Source of the DNA: Anaerococcus senegalensis JC48
GTDB lineage: Bacteria > Bacillota > Clostridia > Tissierellales > Peptoniphilaceae
Direction of reading: 5' to 3'
NCBI RefSeq assembly: GCF_000321005.1
Contig: NZ_HE578907.1
Coordinates: forward strand, 483,545 to 547,544
DNA length: 64,000 nt
Numbering within the stretch: the first letter of the stretch is position 1; the number at the start of each line of letters is the position of its first letter. The notes beneath the pieces are model-generated. The model did no database searches and was not told the DNA's origin. It worked only from the letters and a program-made list of their open reading frames with translations. This document shows, one piece after another, positions 63,815 to 64,000 of the stretch. The position numbers were made by a program, and so were the translations under genes.

Positions 63815-64000
63815 ATTTCCTCCTATTAAAATTAATCTTTTTAAAAGACATGATAGATATAGTATAACAAATAATTCAATTAAAAGATATAAATGAGTAT
63901 AAATAAATCAATTAATTTAATAAGTGAAATATAATAGATTAATATTTTCTTTATTTATTATTACATGACGATACTTAGATAATAATATTGAACTATATTT
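63815..64000. other. Edge interval
   Basis: A+T-rich sequence upstream of the YeiH-like gene; only the AGGAGG for that gene (63819-63824) was recognised. Confidence 0.6.

Noticed and set aside
1..64000. tRNA, rRNA, transposase, integrase or phage genes
   Set aside because: None recognised on either strand by reading; a covariance scan for tRNA would be needed to exclude small ones.

Overview
This is a strongly A+T-rich (by eye), almost purely chromosomal stretch of a low-GC Firmicute. Clostridia-type riboswitches, Gram-positive lipoprotein and Shine-Dalgarno signals, many secondary Na+/amino-acid transporters and an anaerobic glycerol/dihydroxyacetone route all fit an anaerobic coccus of the Peptoniphilaceae (Anaerococcus, Peptoniphilus or a relative). 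That genus-level placement is inference from gene content, not a database match. No phage, integrase, transposase, CRISPR array, rRNA or tRNA was found.

Layout. 0.1-4.3 kb: peptidases PepD and PepT with a YfcC-type permease. 4.5-7.1 kb: FolC, an acyltransferase-like membrane protein and a Fur/PerR regulator. 7.2-12.3 kb: glmM, an unknown gene, rpmG-secE-nusG-rplK-rplA-rplJ-rplL, with two L1-like autoregulatory mRNA sites and an L10 leader. 12.4-13.9 kb: RNA methyltransferases TrmN6 and RsmI. 13.9-15.9 kb: dhaKLM (PTS-dependent dihydroxyacetone kinase), which pairs functionally with gldA at 56.7 kb. 16.2-17.3 kb: flavodoxin plus DUF3793. 17.4-21.5 kb: FMN-riboswitch ribDE-BA-H operon ending in a HAD phosphatase. 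21.6-25.9 kb: rpsU, HIT protein, BrnQ, ClC channel, C39-like peptidase. 26-28.9 kb: glycine-betaine ABC importer. 29-31.8 kb: lipid kinase, exonuclease III, zinc metallopeptidase. 31.9-35.1 kb: ArsR regulator, small HMA protein, P1B ATPase and YjjG-like HAD. 35.2-36.6 kb: TPP-riboswitch thiC. 36.7-43.0 kb: Ldh, two AgcS symporters and an NhaC-type transporter under a lysine riboswitch. 43.2-45.3 kb: GNAT and a COG2509 flavoprotein. 45.3-49.2 kb: a small palindromic MITE-like element followed by a heterodimeric ABC exporter with a structured leader.

49.3-56.6 kb is a zone of gene decay: a dicarboxylate symporter with three in-frame stops, a CDF cation transporter with one in-frame stop, a HExxH membrane-anchored peptidase-like gene with three stops and a frameshift, and a ProX/YbaK-type tRNA-editing gene with several frameshifts and a 21-bp tandem duplication, interspersed with intact genes. 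56.7-63.8 kb: GldA, a MarR-controlled pair of membrane proteins with a perfect 22-bp operator palindrome, a NERD/zinc-ribbon protein, a second glycine-betaine/choline type ABC system (fused permease-binding protein), and a UPF0324 (YeiH) exporter whose most natural start codon is ATA.

The most interesting items are the MITE-like insertion that appears to have split a terminator, the structured leader of the ABC exporter, the HAD enzyme placed exactly where a riboflavin-pathway phosphatase is needed, the duplicated L1 sites, the SD-sequestering hairpin behind the thiC riboswitch, the ATA start, and the pseudogene cluster. I did not see an obvious wholly new multi-gene system.
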